Shown in pieces: positions 1 to 8,599 of a DNA stretch of 64,000 nucleotides. The position numbers and the translations under genes are program-made. The notes below the pieces were generated by a model. That model made no database searches. It was not told the DNA's origin and saw only the letters and a list, made by a program, of their open reading frames with translations. Source of the DNA: Actinophytocola sp963727495 (GTDB lineage: Bacteria; Actinomycetota; Actinomycetes; Mycobacteriales; Pseudonocardiaceae). Within the stretch, counting starts at the first letter, position 1; each line of letters starts with the position of its first letter. Location of the stretch: assembly GCA_963727495.1 (NCBI GenBank), contig CAVSGQ010000005.1:124001-188000 (forward strand), in the 5' to 3' direction.

Positions 1-1
1 C

Positions 2-550
2 GTCGTGGTGCTTGATCTCATGCTGCCGGGGCTGGACGGGTTCGAGATCTGCCGCCGGATTCGTGCCGGCGGCGACCTGCCGATCATCATGCTGACCGCC
101 CGCAACGACGACATGGACGTGGTGGCCGGCCTGGAGGCCGGCGCCGACGACTACGTGGTCAAGCCGGTGCAGCCGAGGGTGCTCGAGGCGCGCATCCGGG
201 CGGTGCTGCGGCGCAGCGGCGGTGGCCCGGCGAACGTCGGGCCACCGCCGGTGGAGCGACATGGTGACCTCACCATCGACCGGGCCGCGCTGGTGGTCGG
301 CAAGCACGGCCGGCCGGTCGGTCTCGCGCCGACCGAGCTGCGCCTGCTGCTGGAGCTGTCGGCGACACCGGGCCGCGTGCTGAGCCGCCAGCAACTGCTC
401 GAGCTGGTGTGGGAACACAACTACCTCGGCGACTCCCGGCTGGTGGACGCCTGCGTGCAGCGGCTGCGCGCGAAGATCGAGGAGGACTCCGCGGCGCCGG
501 TGTACATCCAGACCGTACGGGGCTTCGGTTACCGGTTCGGACCGCTGTGA
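2..550 (+). CDS. OmpR-family response regulator (5'-truncated by window edge)
   Basis: DNA-binding half of a two-component system. The reading frame is open at the left edge, so the true start and the first part of the receiver domain lie outside the window. Visible are the phosphoacceptor Asp strand (VVLDLMLPGLDG), the switch Thr (MLTARND) and the conserved Lys (DDYVVKPV). After a linker comes a winged-helix Trans_reg_C domain with APTELRLLLEL and VQRLRAKIE, ending TVRGFGYRFGPL as OmpR/PhoB proteins do. The stop overlaps the GTG of the histidine kinase (GTGA), so the two genes are translationally coupled. The target genes cannot be read from the sequence. Confidence 0.95.
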   Translation, partial: VVVLDLMLPGLDGFEICRRIRAGGDLPIIMLTARNDDMDVVAGLEAGADDYVVKPVQPRVLEARIRAVLRRSGGGPANVGPPPVERHGDLTIDRAALVVGKHGRPVGLAPTELRLLLELSATPGRVLSRQQLLELVWEHNYLGDSRLVDACVQRLRAKIEEDSAAPVYIQTVRGFGYRFGPL

Positions 551-1989
551 ACGCGGCGGCCCGGTTCCTGGGCGGAGCCAGGAGCCTGCGCATCCGCCTG
601 CTGGTGGCCTTCGCGCTGCTCGGGGTGAGCACCGCCGTGCTCGTCGCCGGCGTCGACTACGTCCAGGCGCGCGACCTCATCCTGCAGAAGACGCAGGACA
701 CCGCGGTGCAGACGATGACCGAGCGGATCGAGAGCCTGTTCCCGCTCGGCGGCATGCCACCCAGCCAGGCCACGCTCGACGAGATCGCCGACCGGCTGTC
801 CGACGGCAGCGACACCGCGGTCGCCGTCTACCGGGACCGCCGGTCGTTGCGCGGCCCGGACCCGGGCATGCTCTCGCCGGAGCTGCGGCGCGCGGTGCGT
901 GACGGACACGTCGTGTGGCAACGGGTGTCGACGAACGGAAACCCCGTGCTGGTCATCGGCACCCAGGTGCGGCTCGTCCGGCGCGACGGGGCCGTGCTGC
1001 CGGCGGACCTGGAGATCTACTCGGTGCGCGGCCTGGCCCCCGAGCAGGAGAGCATCGGCCGGCTCGCCACCCGGGCGTGGCTCACCGGCGCGGTGGCGCT
1101 GGTGCTCGCCGTGCTGCTGGCGCTGCTGGCCGGCCGCGGCGTGCTCGGCCCGGTGCGCGAGCTGCGCCGGGCGACCGACCGGCTGGGCGAGGGGGACCTG
1201 ACCGCCCGCGCCCGGGTCCGTGGCACGGACGAGCTGGCCGACGTCGCGCGCACGTTCAACCACACCGCGGAAACGCTGGAACGGCACGTCGGCGAACTGC
1301 GCCGGATGGAGTCCGAGGCGCGGCGTTTCGTGGCCGACGTGTCCCATGAGCTGCGCACCCCACTGGCCGCGATGACCGCGGTCACCGACGTCCTCGACGA
1401 CGAGGCACAACGCCTGCCGGGTGACGCCGGCCGGGCGGCCCGCCTGGTCAGCGAGGAGACCCACAAGCTCACCCGGCTGGTCAACGACCTCATCGAGGTC
1501 AGCCGGTTCGACGTCGGCACCGCGACGCTCGCGCTCGACGACGTCGACGTGGCCGAGGCGATCCGTGCGACCCTGCGCGCCCGCGGCTGGACCGACAGCG
1601 TGCGGACCGATCTGCCTCTCGGCGTGGTGGCTCGCGTGGACCCCCGCCGGCTGGACGTGATCATCGCGAACCTGGTCAGCAACGCGCTCCGGCACGGCGC
1701 GCCCCCGGTGTCCGTGCGGGCGGACGTCCGATCGGACCGGCTGGACATCGAGGTCGGCGACGGCGGGCCTGGGCTCGCCCCGGACGTGCTGCCGCACGTG
1801 TTCGACCGGTTCTACAAGGCCGACACCGCCAGGACGCGCTCCGAGGGGAGCGGTCTCGGCCTGGCGATCGCCTGGGAGAACGCCCGGTTGCACGGCGGCG
1901 GCCTGACCGCCGCGAACCGTCCCGCCGGGGGAGCGGCGTTCACCCTGCACCTGCCGCGGCCCGGCGCCGAACCCGGAGACACCCGATGA
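547..1989 (+). CDS. membrane sensor histidine kinase with HAMP domain
   Basis: Partner kinase of the preceding regulator, 480 aa. The GTG start overlapping the regulator stop was chosen over an earlier in-frame start that lies inside the regulator. TM1 is at about residues 16-36 and an extracytoplasmic sensor follows to about 178. TM2 is at about 179-198, then a HAMP linker (PVRELRRATDRLGEGDL). The HisKA H-box is FVADVSHELRTPLAAM, with the phosphoacceptor His near 267. The ATPase domain shows the N box (NLVSNALRHG), G1 (DGGPGL) and G2 (GSGLGLAI). The stop overlaps the ATG of the next lipoprotein gene, giving a three-gene operon. Confidence 0.93.
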   Translation: MNAAARFLGGARSLRIRLLVAFALLGVSTAVLVAGVDYVQARDLILQKTQDTAVQTMTERIESLFPLGGMPPSQATLDEIADRLSDGSDTAVAVYRDRRSLRGPDPGMLSPELRRAVRDGHVVWQRVSTNGNPVLVIGTQVRLVRRDGAVLPADLEIYSVRGLAPEQESIGRLATRAWLTGAVALVLAVLLALLAGRGVLGPVRELRRATDRLGEGDLTARARVRGTDELADVARTFNHTAETLERHVGELRRMESEARRFVADVSHELRTPLAAMTAVTDVLDDEAQRLPGDAGRAARLVSEETHKLTRLVNDLIEVSRFDVGTATLALDDVDVAEAIRATLRARGWTDSVRTDLPLGVVARVDPRRLDVIIANLVSNALRHGAPPVSVRADVRSDRLDIEVGDGGPGLAPDVLPHVFDRFYKADTARTRSEGSGLGLAIAWENARLHGGGLTAANRPAGGAAFTLHLPRPGAEPGDTR

Positions 1990-2465
1990 CGAGACGACAC
2001 CCGCTCGCCCGGGTCGTGCTGGTCGCTGTGCTGGTCGCGGCGCTCACCGCCGGCTGCGGGGTGCGGCCGAGCGGTGTGATCACCGGCCGGGCCGCACCCA
2101 CCGGACCGGCGGACGGCGTGACGCTCTACTTCCTCGACAACTCGTCGCTGACGCCGGTGCTCCGCCCGATGCGCCGGCCCATGTGGCCCACGCAGACACT
2201 CGAGTTGCTCCAGCACGGACCCAACCGCGACGAACGAGCCGCGAACCTGACGAGCGAGGTCCCCGCCGGACTCGACCCGGTCACCGTCACCGATGCGTCC
2301 GGCAAGGTCGACGTCGTCGTGTCGGCGGACGTCGCCGCGCTGTCCGCCACGGCCGTCGACCAGATCGTGTGCACCGTCCGCGACGCGCTGTCCACCACCG
2401 CGCCCGTCACCCTCACCAGCGGTGCCTCGACCCGGGGGCCCCGAATCTGCCCGTTCACCGGTTGA
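1986..2465 (+). CDS. small GerMN-type lipoprotein
   Basis: 159-aa putative lipoprotein with an N-terminal signal and the lipobox LTAGC near residues 20-24. The rest resembles a single GerMN (sporulation/spore germination-type) domain: VTLYFLDNSSLTPVLRP, then a region resembling the LLQHGP helix segment and a C-terminal strand region. The 4-bp ATGA overlap with the kinase places it in the same operon. The order regulator-kinase-GerMN lipoprotein is like mtrA-mtrB-lpqB, but this protein is far shorter than LpqB and lacks its propeller. It may modulate the kinase at the membrane; that is inference from position. Confidence 0.8.
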   Translation: MTRRHPLARVVLVAVLVAALTAGCGVRPSGVITGRAAPTGPADGVTLYFLDNSSLTPVLRPMRRPMWPTQTLELLQHGPNRDERAANLTSEVPAGLDPVTVTDASGKVDVVVSADVAALSATAVDQIVCTVRDALSTTAPVTLTSGASTRGPRICPFTG

Positions 2466-2487
2466 GGCGCCGAGCACGGTGGCCGGC

Positions 2488-3519
2488 TCAGCGGGCGGCG
2501 GCACGAAGGGGAGCGCCCACCGCGTGCAGGTGGGCCAGCACGTATCCGTAGGTACGCAGCCAGCCGCACTGCGCGTACTCGATGCCCTTCGCGGCGCAGA
2601 ACCCGCGCACCAGGGGCTGAGCGAGGCGAAGGTTCGGCCTGGGCATGCTGGGGAAGAGATGGTGCTCGATCTGGTAGTTCAGGCCGCCGAGGGAGAAGTC
2701 CACCCACCTACCGCCGCGGACGTTGCGGGAGGTGAGTACCTGCCTGCGCAGGAAGTCCAGCGGCCGGCCGGCGGCGATGGTCGGCATTCCCTTGTGGCCA
2801 GGGGCGAACGAGCATCCCATGTAGACACCCCAGAGGCATTGATGCACCAGGATGAAGACGACCGCGGTCAGCGGCGAGAGCACCAGGAACACCGCGGTCA
2901 GGTACGCGGCGAAGTGCAGCGCCAGCAGGCCGCTCTCCATCGCGCGTGATCGGATGTCCCTGCGCAGCAGGGCGCGCACGCTGGAGACGTGGAGGCTGAA
3001 GCCTTCGAGCAGCAGCAGCGGGAAGAACGCGAACGCCTGGTACTTGACCAGCCAGCGCAGGAAACCGCGCCGCGTCCCGGCCTGTTCGGTGGTGAACGCC
3101 AGTGCGGGGATGTGGATGTCGGGGTCGTCCTGCTCGTGGTTCGGGTTGGCGTGGTGGCGGGTGTGCTGGTCCATCCACGACCCGTAGCTGAGCCCGACCA
3201 TGCCGCCGTGCCAGAACCCGACGACGTCGTTCGCGCGTCGGGTGCGGAAGATCTGCTTGTGCCCGGCGTCGTGCCCGATGAACGAGAACTGCGCGAACAT
3301 GACGGAGAAGAACACGGCCAGGAACAGTTGCCACCACGAGTCACCGATGTGGAAGAAGGCGACCCACCCGCCGGCGAACGCGACGACGTTGAGGGAGATC
3401 TTCACCGCGTAGTAGCCGTAGCGGCGCCGCAGCAGCCCGGCGTCGCGGATCGTCCGTGACAGCTCGGCGTAGTCGCGGCTGCGGACGCCCACGGCGGGGG
3501 CGAAGTCGACGGAGGTCAT
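2488..3519 (-). CDS. membrane fatty acid desaturase (QxxHH type)
   Basis: 343-aa integral membrane di-iron desaturase acting on acyl lipids or acyl-CoA. The three histidine boxes are HDAGH (residues 83-87), HTRHH (119-123) and QIEHH (283-287). The Gln in the third box is typical of linoleoyl-CoA/acyl-lipid (front-end or omega-type) desaturases rather than delta-9 stearoyl enzymes. Hydrophobic blocks lie at about 40-80 and 195-228. The ATG at 3519 was preferred to an upstream start because GAGGAAAG precedes it at suitable spacing and the family starts near here. It is convergent with the GerMN gene. Regioselectivity cannot be read. Confidence 0.92.
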   Translation of the reverse strand: MTSVDFAPAVGVRSRDYAELSRTIRDAGLLRRRYGYYAVKISLNVVAFAGGWVAFFHIGDSWWQLFLAVFFSVMFAQFSFIGHDAGHKQIFRTRRANDVVGFWHGGMVGLSYGSWMDQHTRHHANPNHEQDDPDIHIPALAFTTEQAGTRRGFLRWLVKYQAFAFFPLLLLEGFSLHVSSVRALLRRDIRSRAMESGLLALHFAAYLTAVFLVLSPLTAVVFILVHQCLWGVYMGCSFAPGHKGMPTIAAGRPLDFLRRQVLTSRNVRGGRWVDFSLGGLNYQIEHHLFPSMPRPNLRLAQPLVRGFCAAKGIEYAQCGWLRTYGYVLAHLHAVGAPLRAAAR

Positions 3520-3749
3520 GAACGGATACCGCTTTCCTCGGGGTACAACAGCGCACCGGGTCCGGGGCGGCACCGTCTCGCGGGATGTCCGCGATCACTC
3601 GTTCAGAATTGCATGAGATGCCCGGATCGGCAACCTGTCGCCCCAGGCGTACGCTGGTGGTGTCGCGAAGTCATCGCGAGTCTCCCGGTGTGTCCGACAC
3701 CGCTGGATCCGAGTACCGGTATCGAGTACACAATGGATGATCGGGAGCG

Positions 3750-3959
3750 ATGATGGTCACCACCGAAGTGCACGCCACGTCATCCGGACCGCAGACGAGC
3801 GGCGAGGTCGCCGCCGCCTGTGCGGTCTGCGCACATTCCTGGGCCGAGCACGACACGATCGCGGCTCGCTTCTGCAACGCCACCGTCGCCGGGAAGTTCG
3901 AGCGCGGCTGCGTCTGCACCACGCACCCCACCTTCACGCCTCCCGGCGAGACCGGCTGA
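3750..3959 (+). CDS. small Cys-rich RGCVC-type actinobacterial protein
   Basis: 69-aa protein with the pairs CAVC (about residues 24-27) and CVC near 54-56, inside an ERGCVC motif. It resembles small actinobacterial proteins annotated by that motif, whose role is unknown to me; a zinc-binding fold is plausible. Two consecutive ATGs (3750, 3753) follow GGGAGCG, so either may be used. The 176 bp upstream carries short inverted repeats (TCGCGA-N5-TCGCGA and GGTGT-N5-ACACC) that may be regulatory. Confidence 0.7.
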   Translation: MMVTTEVHATSSGPQTSGEVAAACAVCAHSWAEHDTIAARFCNATVAGKFERGCVCTTHPTFTPPGETG

Positions 3960-4194
3960 AGCCTCGGTCCGCCGCTTCCGGCACGATCCGGTCACGCACC
4001 GCGTCGACCCCATCGCGGTCTCGCGCATGCGCGTCATTCAGGGAATTCGAGGCCGGAATCGACCGGGCGGTTCGGTGCCGGTGTAGCATCGTGGTTGTCG
4101 AGGACATTTCGCACGTGAGCGGTCAAGCCCGCGTCGTCATCGGCTTATCGCCCAGACCGATCGCGTTCTTGCGGTCGGGGACGGGAGCACCCGC

Positions 4195-4719
4195 ATGATG
4201 TCGGGTCCGCACCTTCGTAACGTCACTCCAACGGCCTCGATGGCCACTGAGCCGCCTCGGCAGACCCTTCGGTTGACGTTGAAGCCGACGGCGCCCGCAA
4301 CGGGGTCCGTCGACGGAGCGTGGTGGCCCTGGTCACGAAACCTGTCCACCGAGCTGCCGGCGCTGCATGCGGCGCTGGCAATTCGGCTGGGTGGCGTCGA
4401 GCGGGTGAGCTACAACCTTGCCACCTGGGACGCCGCTCCGCGCCGCCTCGACATCGACGGCCGGCAGCTGCGGCTGGGCGGATTCCGCACCCAGCACCCG
4501 CACACCGTGGACGTGATCGGAGCGAGCGGTTCCCGCTTGACCCTGCTGGTCGTACCGCCGGCGACGGACCCGGTCGCCGCGCACCGGATGTTGGCCACCG
4601 CGTCGCGCCGGGACAACGCCGACAGCATCGATGGCCTGCTCGCCGCGACGGCCGAACCCGAGCTCGGGACCGGCGACGACCGCGCCACCGAACGTGCCGC
4701 CGAGCGATATCGGCCGTGA
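4195..4719 (+). CDS. DUF5994 family protein
   Basis: 174-aa protein of unknown function. Family-typical segments are LRLTLKPT, then DGAWWPWSRNL followed by LSTELPALHAAL, and near the C-terminus LLVVPPATDPVAAHRML, which match DUF5994 as I know it from actinobacteria. An alternative start is the Met at 4240, just before the conserved domain. There is no signal peptide or membrane segment. It lies between the Cys-rich small protein and a general-stress-type protein, so a stress-linked role is possible, but that is only context. Confidence 0.8.
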   Translation: MMSGPHLRNVTPTASMATEPPRQTLRLTLKPTAPATGSVDGAWWPWSRNLSTELPALHAALAIRLGGVERVSYNLATWDAAPRRLDIDGRQLRLGGFRTQHPHTVDVIGASGSRLTLLVVPPATDPVAAHRMLATASRRDNADSIDGLLAATAEPELGTGDDRATERAAERYRP

Positions 4720-4741
4720 CTTTTCGGAGAGCGGGACAGAG

Positions 4742-5239
4742 ATGACGACTCCGTACCGGCGGGCATCGACCGCCTCCCGGCTGCCGATGGTGCCGAACGG
4801 GTGGCCGATCGGCTCCTACGACGCCTACGTCGAGGCCCAGCAGGCCGTCGACCACCTGGCCGGCAAGGAGTTCCCGGTGCAGGGCCTCACGATCGTCGGC
4901 ATCGACCCGATGCTCGTCGAGCGGGTCGACGCCCGCCTGACCTGGCGGCGTGTGCTGGCCACCGGTGCGGCGTCCGGCGCGTGGCTCGGCCTGTTCGTCG
5001 GCCTGCTGCTGAGCCTGTTCACCGTCGGCGGCGGCGTGCTGCCGATCCTTCTCGGCCTGGTGTCCGGCATCGCGTTCGGCCTCACCTCGGCCGCCGTCCG
5101 GTACGGGCCCACCCGGGGGCGACGCGACTTCGTGTCACACAGCCAGCTGGTTGCCCGTCGCTATGACGTGCTGTGCGAACCACGCACCGCCGAACGGGCA
5201 CGGGAACTTCTCGCCGCGGTCATCCTGCGCGACACCTGA
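4742..5239 (+). CDS. general stress protein 17M-like membrane protein
   Basis: 165 aa. The N-terminal part (residues about 20-65, WPIGSYDAYVEAQQAVDHLA) matches the YflT/17M-type general stress domain that recalls a flavodoxin-like strand-helix unit. Next comes a Gly/Ala-rich hydrophobic hairpin (about 75-120, GAASGAWLGLFVGLLLS) and a C-terminal domain ending in RARELLAAV. The ATG at 4742 was chosen because the domain starts right after it; GGGACAGAG precedes. A weak hairpin (GACCGT-N9-ACGGTC, 5238-5258) overlaps the stop codon and may end transcription. Confidence 0.8.
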   Translation: MTTPYRRASTASRLPMVPNGWPIGSYDAYVEAQQAVDHLAGKEFPVQGLTIVGIDPMLVERVDARLTWRRVLATGAASGAWLGLFVGLLLSLFTVGGGVLPILLGLVSGIAFGLTSAAVRYGPTRGRRDFVSHSQLVARRYDVLCEPRTAERARELLAAVILRDT

Positions 5240-5305
5240 CCGTCCATGTGAGACGGTCCGCCCCGCGCCGGGGCGATGAAGCCTGCGCGCCGAACGTGGT
5301 TCTCC

Positions 5306-6156
5306 TCATCGCCGCGTGCGTCGTGACGGAACCTGCGGGCCGGCGAGGGCCGAGTAGTGCGCGACGCCGATCGCTCCGGCGATCGCGAGAACGAAGCCCG
5401 CGGCGGCCGGCACGGCGAAGCCGGCGCGGGCCTGGTCACCGAGGTAGACGAGACCGATCAGGGACGCCAGCGTGGTGTTGGTGGTGAACATGATCGCGGT
5501 GACCGTCGTCGGAGCGCCCTTCTGGAGGGCCATCGCGAACACCACCGCCGCGGTGAGTCCGTTGAGGACGATGGCCAGACGGCGGGTTCCACGACGAGAC
5601 GCCATACCGGGTCCGGAACGCGCAGTGTTCGCGCGGAGATGCCGACGGCGCTGTAGCCCAGGCCGGCGCCGAAGCCCAGCGCCGGGGCGGCCCAGGCATG
5701 GTAGTGGCCCTTGGCGGCGACGGCGATCACCACCACGAGGGCCGCCGTGCTCAGCAGGAGCCAGCGCCACCCCGGTGGGAGTGTGCGTGCCGGGCTCGGG
5801 TCGGCCGACACCGCGAGCAGAATCAGCCCGGTCGCACCGACGCCGAGCCCGACCCACCCCGGCCGGGCCAGGCGGGTTCCCATGAAGGCGGCGATGGTCG
5901 CGGTCACCCCGACGCTGAACGCGAGCAGCGACTGAACCAGGAACAGCGGCAACCGGTGCAAGGCCGCGGCGGCGAGGACGAAACCCGCCACGTCCACACC
6001 GAGACCGAGGAAGTAGATCCATTGGCGCCGAAGGGTGACCAGTTCCAGCGAGGTGCCGCCGTGCACGCCGGCGCGGCGGATGCCGAGCGACTCCAGGATC
6101 GAGCCACTGCCCGAAGCCACCGCGGCGAGCACCGCGAAGACGTACCCGAGGACCAT
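5306..6156 (-). pseudogene. DMT/NIPA-like transporter gene with a single frameshift
   Basis: Encodes about 280 residues of a multi-helix EamA/NIPA-like permease, starting at ATG 6156 (MVLGYVFAVLAAVASGSGS). The first two thirds read in one frame to VWRLVVEPAVW. Coding then continues in another frame as AIVLNGLTAAVVFAMAL to the stop at 5306. Adding one G near 5575 (TGGCC to TGGGCC) would join the halves without loss. All predicted helices are kept, so this is either a very recent mutation or a sequencing error. The substrate is unknown; relatives move metabolites or divalent cations. Confidence 0.75.
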
Positions 6157-6560
6157 CCGCCCAGTGTGTCAGCCGGCGGCCGCGCCGACAGGTCGAAGTC
6201 CAGCAGGACCAGGCTGCCGTGGTCGAGCCGTCGAGGTCGGGTCCGAACGCGGTTTCCTGTCCTGTGTGCAGGATCATCCACGCCCAACCGTTCACGGCGT
6301 CACCACCGTGCTATTCTTCGGCTGGCTGTCACGTGTTCACCATCACGAATGTCGTTGCTTCTCGCCGACATCCCCGGTTTTCGAACGTCGCCGAAGGATC
6401 GAGCGGTGGGCCCGTCGTGGTCCGCCGACGATCCACCGATTTCCCTCCCGCGTGCTGCTGCCGCGCCGAGACACCGCCCGTCCATTGTGGAGGTGTTTCA
6501 CCCGGCTCGCGAACAGGTTGTGCCGCAGCGGGCGGCGTGTGTCCGAAACCGAACAACGAA
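6157..6560. other. intergenic region between divergent transporter and glycosyltransferase genes
   Basis: About 400 bp. Open frames run through it but none has a ribosome-binding site or recognisable domain. The last 60 bp before the glycosyltransferase is less GC-rich than its surroundings and probably holds the promoter. No clear -35/-10 pair could be assigned. Confidence 0.5.
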
Positions 6561-7736
6561 ATGTGGGGCAACACAAAGTTGATCTCGTTCATCTGGTCAC
6601 CAGGAAACCCCCTGCCCGCCGGCACCGGCGGCTCGGAGAACTACACAGTCGGCCAGGTCCGAGAACTGAACAGGCGCGGCGCACCGGCACAGGTCGTCAC
6701 CGTCGGCCTGGGAGCCGACGACGGCAGGAACGACTTCACCGACATCCCGTTCCGCTCGCTGGCGACCCTGACCGAGGTCGGCGGGCTCGACGGCACCGTC
6801 GTCTTCGTCAACGAACCGCATCCGGTGCCGACCAAGCACCTTGCCTTCCTGATCCTGCACAACCCGCCGCCCATCCGGGAGGAGAAGAGGGCGTTCGCCG
6901 TCGAGGGAACGAGGAATCGCGCCCTGATCGCCACCAGCCGGTACGCCGCCGCCCTGTGGGCCGGATACCTCGACGTCGACGTCGCGACGATCAACGTCGT
7001 GTACCCCTTCGCCGAGCCGTGCTTCGGCGAGCAGTCCCGCGCGGACACATCAACCGGAACGACGCGTGTCCTGTTCGCCGGCCGGCTCAGCCCCGAGAAG
7101 GGCGTCTACACCCTGCTCGAGGCACTGCACATCGACGTCATCGAGCAGGACGTCGCCCTCACGTTCACCGCGACCACCGCGGGGGCGGACAAGCCACAGG
7201 GAAAGATCATCGAGCGGCTGCTCAGGCAGCACCCGGGCATCTCCGTAGTCACCAGCCGCAAGACACCGGCCACGATGGCCGCCCTGATGGCCGACCACGA
7301 CGTCGTGGTGATGCCGTCCAACAGCCAGTACTGGCACGAGACCTTCGGCATCGTCTCGGTCGAGGCCCAGCACTCCGGGTGCCGGGTGATCGCGTCCGAC
7401 GACGGCGGTCTGCCCGAGACCGACTGCGGCGGGATTGTGCTCGTCGAGCCGGACAACGCCGAGGCGCTCGCCTGGGGTATCCGTGCGGCCGTGGCCAGTG
7501 GACCGCTGTCACGAACCGCCAGACATGCCGCCGCGACCAGGTTCACGGTCGAGCAGTCCGTGGACACCCTGCTGGACGTGTTCGGCCAGCCGGAGCCGAT
7601 CCCGCCGGCGACCATCATCCGCCAACTCGAGGCACTCGTCCTCGCACCCTCGGGCAACGCGCCGCGCACGCCCCGCCTCGACAACGTCGTGGTGCTGCCG
7701 GACGGCGTCCCACCAATGTCAGGAGTACTCCGATGA
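6561..7736 (+). CDS. GT4-family glycosyltransferase
   Basis: 391-aa retaining glycosyltransferase with two Rossmann-like (GT-B) domains. The N-terminal domain has the acceptor-side GTGGSENYTVGQVREL. The C-terminal donor domain starts with VLFAGRLSPEKGVYTLLEAL and contains HETFGIVSVEAQHSG, the EX7E-type motif of GT4 enzymes, followed by a GLPET loop. There is no signal peptide; it should be cytoplasmic and use a sugar nucleotide. The ATG at 6561 (MWGNTKLISFIWSP) was chosen because homology begins there, although its ribosome site is weak and earlier in-frame starts exist. The acceptor is unknown and no capsule locus flanks it. Confidence 0.88.
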   Translation: MWGNTKLISFIWSPGNPLPAGTGGSENYTVGQVRELNRRGAPAQVVTVGLGADDGRNDFTDIPFRSLATLTEVGGLDGTVVFVNEPHPVPTKHLAFLILHNPPPIREEKRAFAVEGTRNRALIATSRYAAALWAGYLDVDVATINVVYPFAEPCFGEQSRADTSTGTTRVLFAGRLSPEKGVYTLLEALHIDVIEQDVALTFTATTAGADKPQGKIIERLLRQHPGISVVTSRKTPATMAALMADHDVVVMPSNSQYWHETFGIVSVEAQHSGCRVIASDDGGLPETDCGGIVLVEPDNAEALAWGIRAAVASGPLSRTARHAAATRFTVEQSVDTLLDVFGQPEPIPPATIIRQLEALVLAPSGNAPRTPRLDNVVVLPDGVPPMSGVLR

Positions 7737-7921
7737 AACCCGCATCCAGTGGTTCCAGCCACGCCGCGCCAGCTGCCCCGACGATGGTCTTCAGCCATCC
7801 GACCGCCGGTGAGCACGCGGCACGCGCGACGGACCGCCGTCGCCCGGGCGATGTCGCACGCGATGTCGCCTTCTCCACCCGGTCCACGAACGACGAAGGT
7901 CAGCCGCGCCGGCGCGGCTGA
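7733..7921 (+). CDS. possible small hypothetical protein (62 aa)
   Basis: Starts with an ATG overlapping the glycosyltransferase stop (ATGA) and is preceded by AGGAG at 7720-7724, so it could be translated by coupling. The product is polar, Arg/Ser/Ala-rich, with no domain, signal or helix I can identify. Its last codons form the left part of a 26-bp perfect palindrome (7898-7923). It may be a real short gene or simply leader sequence. Confidence 0.35.
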   Translation: MKPASSGSSHAAPAAPTMVFSHPTAGEHAARATDRRRPGDVARDVAFSTRSTNDEGQPRRRG

Positions 7922-7923
7922 CC
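7898..7923. repeat. 26-bp perfect palindrome
   Basis: GGTCAGCCGCGCC is followed immediately by its exact reverse complement, with no spacer. It straddles the stop codon of the small frame at 7733-7921. It could act as part of a terminator or as a binding site for a dimeric protein. Confidence 0.75.
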
Positions 7924-7985
7924 TACGCGCCTCGCCCGTCGGACCGGGACGGACTCGCGATCGGCGGACCTCCGCCTCGGCGGCC

Positions 7986-8017
7986 AGGACACGGTGCGGC
8001 TGATCGCACCGTGTCCT
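7986..8017. terminator. bidirectional hairpin terminator
   Basis: AGGACACGGTGCG, a 6-nt loop, then the exact complement CGCACCGTGTCCT. The 13-bp perfect stem lies between the plus-strand frame ending at 7921 and the minus-strand gene ending at 8033, the position expected for a shared terminator. Confidence 0.8.
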
Positions 8018-8032
8018 TCGCGGGCCGGTCGT

Positions 8033-8188
8033 TCAGCGGCGTTCTTCCGGGATGTGGTCGATCGCGTGGACCACCTGCGTCGCGAGCTCGTGGGAGGCCT
8101 TGTCGCTGAGCTTGGAGTTCTTCTTCAGGACGTCCTGCACGAACATGACCCGCTTCTCGTAGCGGGAGACGAATACGGCCTCGGTCAT
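8033..8188 (-). CDS. small hypothetical protein (51 aa), possibly DUF6307-like
   Basis: Reading on the minus strand, AAGGAGAAACCC precedes an ATG at 8188, a near-ideal ribosome site. The 51-aa product (start MTEAVFVSRYEKRVMFVQDV, end HIPEERR) is helical and charged, with codon use typical of real genes here. The pattern of a YEKR motif, a LKKNSKLSDKAS turn and a final AIDHIPE recalls a family of very short actinobacterial proteins (DUF6307, from memory). Function unknown. The gene ends at the hairpin terminator at 7986-8017. Confidence 0.75.
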   Translation of the reverse strand: MTEAVFVSRYEKRVMFVQDVLKKNSKLSDKASHELATQVVHAIDHIPEERR

Positions 8189-8599
8189 GGGTTTCTCCTT
8201 GTGGTTGGCGCCTTGTGACGGCGACGGGTGATGTCGAGGTGGGCACGGACCGATCGATCGATGCCGCGGTCGCGCCGGACCAACCGTGCTGTGCGGGTGC
8301 CTTGTCGCGGTGACCGTACTCCCTGTGAGGATCGGTGGTCCGCCACGCTGATGGCCCTCGCGGTCGAGGTGTCGATGCCGGGTCCGGGGCCGATGGCCTC
8401 ATCGTACTCGGGTTGAACCGCCTGCGCGTCGGGCGGCGACGGGGCGAACGCGGTGCGCGTAGAGTGACGGTATCCGTCGACGGCGACCCGAAAGTGATTC
8501 CGTGCCCCGGCACCCGCCTGCCGTGGAGCCCGGCCAGCCGCCGGTCCTGCCCCGAGTGCCGGGAGTGACACCGATATGTGTGCTGGCCGAACATCCTCG
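8189..8599. other. intergenic region upstream of GNAT gene
   Basis: About 410 bp between divergent genes. It holds several overlapping open frames on both strands, but none has a good ribosome site or recognisable protein. A GATCGATCGATG run near 8250 is the only notable local feature. It must contain promoters in both directions, but I could not place them. Confidence 0.45.
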
